Source: a bacterium
GTDB taxonomy: Bacteria; Bacteroidota; Ignavibacteria; Kapaibacteriales; Kapaibacteriaceae
Direction: 5' to 3'
DNA: 10,050 nucleotides
Assembly (NCBI GenBank): GCA_020050895.1
Contig: JAGVJW010000179.1
Coordinates: forward strand, 1-10,050
Below the pieces are notes generated by a model that saw nothing but the letters and a program-made list of their open reading frames with translations, ran no database searches and was not told the DNA's origin. How positions within the stretch are numbered: the stretch's first letter is position 1; every line of letters begins with the position of its first letter. Position numbers and translations under genes: made by a program. This document shows, piece by piece, positions 7,286-10,050 of this stretch.

Positions 7286-8218
7286 TTACCTGCGATTGAG
7301 AAACCATGCCGTTGTCTGGGCTATTCCATGGTCGATTCCTGTAGCAGGTTTCCATCCGGTAAGCGCACTGAACCGCGCAAACGATCCACGTGTGATTGGC
7401 GGATCGCCAACCTTTGGCGGACCATTTTCCACCTCACAGGGCAACGTCGCATCATCAGCATGGATGTGCTCGTGCAACATCCTGACAACTTCGTTCACGC
7501 TGGTTTCCGAGTTTGCACACAACATAAACGTTCCGTTTAACGATCGTTCAGTTGCGATAAGGTTTGCTCGAACAACGTCGCTTACATAAAGATAATCCCG
7601 CAACTGCTCGCCATCGCCATGGATAGTTGCAACAGAGCCATTCAGGAATTTATTGAGAAAGATTCCCACTACACCGCTTTCGCCAAATGGATTCTGTCGG
7701 GGACCGTATACATTGGTGTACCTAAACACGGTAATGCGCATGCCATGAGAGGTCCTGAAATATTCAGCGTAATGCTCCATGGCAAGCTTTGACACGCCGT
7801 ACGGCGATATAGGCCTGGTTGGATGCGTTTCGTCAGCGGGTATCGTTAGAAAATTACCTAGCACAGCAACGCTCGATGCCAACACGCAATGGTGAACATG
7901 TGTTCTACGGGCCGCTTCCAACAGCCGAACAGAACCAAGGATATTCACCTCTGCATCGTGAAGGGGCTTATCCACACTTACACGAAGCTCCATATGCGCA
8001 GCATGGTGATTCACTACGTGGAATTTTTCGCGCTCAAACAACTCGTCGATTTCCGGAGAAGTGATGTCCATTTTGATAAATCGCGCACCCTTTGGTACAA
8101 ACTCTTCCCGCCCAGTTGTTAGGTCATCGACAATCACAACATTGTGTCCGGCACTCACGTAAGCATCTGCAATGTGCGACCCAATAAAACCAGCCCCGCC
8201 GGTAATAAGTATCTTCAT
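7286..8218 (-). CDS. NAD-dependent sugar-nucleotide epimerase/dehydratase (extended SDR, GalE-like)
   Basis: A 310-residue extended short-chain dehydrogenase/reductase, the usual length for GalE-like UDP-sugar 4-epimerases. It opens with the NAD-binding TGGAGFIG at 6-13, followed by the acidic VDDLTTG at 30-36 that favours NAD over NADP. Catalytic residues are S115/S116, Y140 and K144 (SPYGVSK). Substrate-side family motifs are VYGPRQNP at 170-177 and the LRDYLYVSDVVRA region at 206-218. The segment after S116 reads VAVLG where many relatives have a tyrosine (AVYG). The probable substrate is a UDP- or other nucleotide-sugar for surface polysaccharide; the sequence does not decide which. It lies 37 bp after purD, perhaps on the same transcript, but the two functions are unrelated. 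No Shine-Dalgarno is seen before the ATG at 8218-8216. Confidence 0.9.
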   Translation of the reverse strand: MKILITGGAGFIGSHIADAYVSAGHNVVIVDDLTTGREEFVPKGARFIKMDITSPEIDELFEREKFHVVNHHAAHMELRVSVDKPLHDAEVNILGSVRLLEAARRTHVHHCVLASSVAVLGNFLTIPADETHPTRPISPYGVSKLAMEHYAEYFRTSHGMRITVFRYTNVYGPRQNPFGESGVVGIFLNKFLNGSVATIHGDGEQLRDYLYVSDVVRANLIATERSLNGTFMLCANSETSVNEVVRMLHEHIHADDATLPCEVENGPPKVGDPPITRGSFARFSALTGWKPATGIDHGIAQTTAWFLNRR

Positions 8219-8255
8219 GAGTTAATTGTCGGTAGCTTATAGTGAATGATAAAAT

Positions 8256-9578
8256 TTAAACAACAGCCCCAATGTCAGTTCTGTAATATTTTCCTTTAAA
8301 ATCAATTGTTTTACATGCCGAATAAGCACGTCTCCTCGCTTCATCCAGTGTATCGGCAATAGCAGTCACTCCCAGTACTCTTCCACCATCGGTAACCGTC
8401 TCACCTCCCCTGCTCTTCGTTCCCGCGTGAAACACACGGATGCTCGCATCTTGCTCCGCTTCTTCGATACCGGTGATTACATGCCCCTTTTCATATGCAT
8501 CGGGATATCCGGCAGATGCCAGGACGACGTTAACGGCAACACCGCGTGCCGTGCTGTTGATGGAAGATGTATCGACGGAGCCTCTCGCGGCAGATGCAAG
8601 CAATGCAGCCAGATCGGCATCGAGCACCGTCAGAACTGCCTGCGTTTCCGGATCGCCAAAGCGAGCATTGTACTCAACAACGAATGGATTCCCGCTGTCG
8701 TCAATCATGAGACCGCAGTACAAGCATCCAACAAACGGATTGCCTTCGGCTGCCATTCCTGCAATCGTGGGTTCAATTACGTTATTTATAACTTTTCTTA
8801 ATATTGAAGCATCAAACCATGCAACCGGTGCGTATGCTCCCATCCCACCGGTGTTCTTGCCGGTATTGCCTTCGCCGATGCGCTTATGATCTTGCGAGGG
8901 GGCAAGCACTACGTAGTTGGTTCCGTCGCACACGGCGAAGACACTTGCTTCGCGCCCCCTAAGAAAACCTTCGATAACAATTCCAGCGTCACCAAACGCA
9001 CCGTGCGCCATGTCAGCGATAGCGCGCTCGGCAGCATCGCGAGTCTCGGCAACAACCACTCCCTTGCCTGCCGCGAGGCCATCGTATTTAATAACAACTG
9101 GCATTTCGTGACCGTCGATGTACTCCATAGCTGCCTGTGTGACGGCTTTCGTACCTGCTTCATTATTGATGGCATTTTGTGGGGAGCCTTCGTCGGGAAA
9201 TAAAAATTTTTTGAAGGGGGCGGTAGGAATGTTGTGACGACGCATGAATTCTTTTGCGAAGCTTTTCGACGTCTCGAGAGCTGCTGCCCGTTTCGAAGGG
9301 CCGAATACATCAATACCCCTACTCCTCAGGTTATCGGCAAGACCCTGCGCCAGTGGCTGCTCCGGTCCAATTACAACCAGCGAAACACCCTGGTTCTTGC
9401 ACCACAACGCAATTCCCTCGGAATCATCCGCGTCAACGTCGACGATCTCGGCAACCCTCCCGATCCCCGGATTTCCGGGAGTACACCAGAGCCTATTACA
9501 TGAAGCCGAATTTCTAAGATTGCTAGCCAATGCATGCTCCCTCCCACCGGAGCCGATTAAAAGAATGCTCTCAAGCAT
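8256..9578 (-). CDS. purD: Phosphoribosylamine-glycine ligase (GAR synthetase)
   Basis: A 440-residue ATP-grasp ligase that joins phosphoribosylamine and glycine with ATP in the second step of de novo purine synthesis. Family motifs in order are SGGREHALA at 10-18, GPEQPL at 71-76, FGPSKRAAALETSKSFAK at 92-109, the ATP-grasp lysine segment KYDGLAAGKGVV at 164-175, SQDHKRIGEGNTGKNTGGMG at 228-247, and the signature RFGDPETQ at 306-313. Relative to E. coli PurD there are about 17 extra residues near 126-142, before the lysine segment. I chose the ATG at 9578-9576, giving MLESILLIGSGGREHA, the normal N-terminus. An upstream in-frame TTG at 9647 would add 23 residues translated from the repeat block and is rejected. 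No Shine-Dalgarno is visible. The rest of the purine pathway is not nearby. Confidence 0.96.
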   Translation of the reverse strand: MLESILLIGSGGREHALASNLRNSASCNRLWCTPGNPGIGRVAEIVDVDADDSEGIALWCKNQGVSLVVIGPEQPLAQGLADNLRSRGIDVFGPSKRAAALETSKSFAKEFMRRHNIPTAPFKKFLFPDEGSPQNAINNEAGTKAVTQAAMEYIDGHEMPVVIKYDGLAAGKGVVVAETRDAAERAIADMAHGAFGDAGIVIEGFLRGREASVFAVCDGTNYVVLAPSQDHKRIGEGNTGKNTGGMGAYAPVAWFDASILRKVINNVIEPTIAGMAAEGNPFVGCLYCGLMIDDSGNPFVVEYNARFGDPETQAVLTVLDADLAALLASAARGSVDTSSINSTARGVAVNVVLASAGYPDAYEKGHVITGIEEAEQDASIRVFHAGTKSRGGETVTDGGRVLGVTAIADTLDEARRRAYSACKTIDFKGKYYRTDIGAVV

Positions 9579-9595
9579 TAGGCAAATGTATGAAA

Positions 9596-9647
9596 GTGCC
9601 AAGTGCCATGTGCCGATCGCCACTACGTGGCGCGTGCCAAGTGCCAA
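9596..9647 (-). repeat. GGCAC-type repeat block, short copy, upstream of purD
   Basis: Read on the minus strand, this block is two TTGGCAC heptamers (9647-9641, 9640-9634), a 15-base GCGCCACGTAGTGGC element (9633-9619), GATCG, GCAC, then ATGGCAC and TTGGCAC (9609-9596). It ends 17 bases before the purD start codon, so it falls in the purD leader or promoter. The GCCAC-GTA-GTGGC core can form a short hairpin. Positions 9614-9645 are a perfect 32-bp inverted match to 9952-9983. Confidence 0.9.
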
Positions 9648-9649
9648 GG

Positions 9650-9866
9650 ATCAATAGTAATCATTTTTATTAATACACCTCTAGACCCTCATAATTATTC
9701 TGTCTGCCGTCATCTCCAGAACAATTTGAGAGTAGTTGAACATCGAAACCCTGCTTCTGCAACCTGTAGTGCTGTAGAGTATTTGTATGGTTGCATCGCA
9801 CTTACTTATTCCCCACATTGCCTTTATGGTAACATCAGCCGGTTATCAGTATATGTTCATCGACAC
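9650..9866. other. AT-richer spacer between the two repeat blocks, no gene seen
   Basis: These 217 bases lie between the oppositely oriented repeat blocks. No reading frame with family resemblance, no tRNA-like fold and no transposase fragment is visible. On the minus strand, TTGTTC (9725-9720 region) and AATAATTATG (9700-9691 region) loosely resemble promoter elements for purD but their spacing is long, so I do not call a promoter. Frames that cross this stretch on the plus strand derive their ends from the repeats and look non-coding. Confidence 0.6.
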
Positions 9867-9983
9867 TTGGCACTTGGCACCTGGCACTTGGTACCTGGCA
9901 CGCTCCACGAAGTGGCACCTGGCACTTGGCACGCGCCACGTAGTGGCACCCGGCACTTGGCACGCGCCACGTAGTGGCGATCG
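9867..9983 (+). repeat. Composite tandem array: TTGGCAC heptamers with 31-bp higher-order unit
   Basis: The array starts with TTGGCAC, TTGGCAC and CTGGCAC (9867-9887). It then settles into units of two heptamers (14 bp) plus a 17-bp element, giving a 31-bp period. Unit A is 9888-9918 with GCTCCACGAAGTGGCAC, unit B is 9919-9949 with GCGCCACGTAGTGGCAC, and unit C starts at 9950 and ends in GTGGC followed by GATCG at 9979-9983. B and C are nearly identical; A is more diverged. The 17-bp element has a GCCAC-GTA-GTGGC dyad. Frames crossing it give repetitive peptides such as LAPGTWHLA and are not real genes. It is likely an interspersed non-coding repeat family. Confidence 0.92.
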
Positions 9984-9988
9984 CCACT
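9973..9988. repeat. Perfect 16-bp palindrome at the end of the repeat array
   Basis: AGTGGCGATCGCCACT at 9973-9988 equals its own reverse complement and is centred on GCGATCGC. It overlaps the last unit of the array. The matching place in the short copy (9607-9623) is not a perfect palindrome, since it reads GTGCC where the dyad would need GTGGC. It could be a cruciform, a protein-binding dyad or simply the junction where two oppositely oriented elements meet. Confidence 0.75.
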
Positions 9989-10050
9989 GCTTGGTCTCAA
10001 ATGCGTAGTATGTAATTGAATTTATAAACTCGAGACTGCCGTATGAAAAT

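Noticed and set aside
9691..9725. Promoter-like pair TTGTTC and AATAATTATG on the minus strand, upstream of purD
   Set aside because: The spacer is too long for a standard sigma-70 or Bacteroidota promoter and the elements are degenerate; kept only as a weak hint.
9867..9983. CRISPR array
   Set aside because: Units are directly tandem with no unique spacers, and no cas gene is present.
9976..9985. GCGATCGC as a cyanobacterial HIP1 element
   Set aside because: It appears within the repeat-associated palindrome only, and nothing else in the window suggests a cyanobacterium.
9603..10008. Open plus-strand frames of 73-123 codons across the repeat region
   Set aside because: Their C-terminal halves are translations of the tandem repeat (WHLAPGTW-like runs), different frames give similar repeats, and no domain or ribosome-binding site is visible.
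10043..10050. Possible start codon of a divergent plus-strand gene (ATGAAAAT at the right edge)
   Set aside because: Only two and a half codons are inside the window and no clear ribosome-binding site precedes it, so it cannot be told from chance.

Overview
The window reads as a chromosomal segment of an aerobic bacterium, probably from the Bacteroidota/Chlorobiota (Ignavibacteria, Kapabacteria-like) side of the tree. That placement is inferred from the style of the CuA subunit, the gene order and the mix of weak and strong ribosome-binding sites; no marker gene in the window settles it. All eleven recognised genes lie on the minus strand, so transcription runs from high to low coordinates.

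Layout in the direction of transcription. (1) Positions 9579-10050 hold no gene. They carry two blocks of a GGCAC-rich repeat in opposite orientation: a short block at 9596-9647 just upstream of purD, and a longer block at 9867-9983 with 31-bp periodicity. The blocks share a perfect 32-bp inverted match. (2) purD (9578-8256), purine biosynthesis, and then an extended-SDR sugar-nucleotide epimerase (8218-7286). (3) A gap (7201-7285) that probably holds the promoter of the next unit. (4) A tight nine-gene block (7200 to the left edge): a lipoprotein monohaem cytochrome c, CuA subunit II (coxB), catalytic subunit I (coxA), haem A synthase (ctaA), haem O synthase (ctaB), subunit III (coxC), subunit IV (ctaF-like), a Sco copper chaperone and a DUF420/CtaM assembly protein cut by the window edge.

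The nine-gene block is a near-complete kit for one aa3-type cytochrome c oxidase. CtaB farnesylates haem B to haem O and CtaA oxidises haem O to haem A for subunit I. Sco helps metallate the CuA site of subunit II. CtaM is a small membrane protein linked in Firmicutes to aa3 maturation. The lipoprotein cytochrome c is the likely membrane-tethered electron donor to CuA. Neighbouring genes overlap by 1-22 bp or sit 18-34 bp apart, so one transcript with translational coupling is likely. Subunit I has the YSHPAVY signature of A2-type oxidases in place of the A1-type glutamate.

I see no tRNA, rRNA, CRISPR array, transposase gene, phage gene or clearly novel multi-gene system. The least explained part is the inverted and tandem repeat region upstream of purD.
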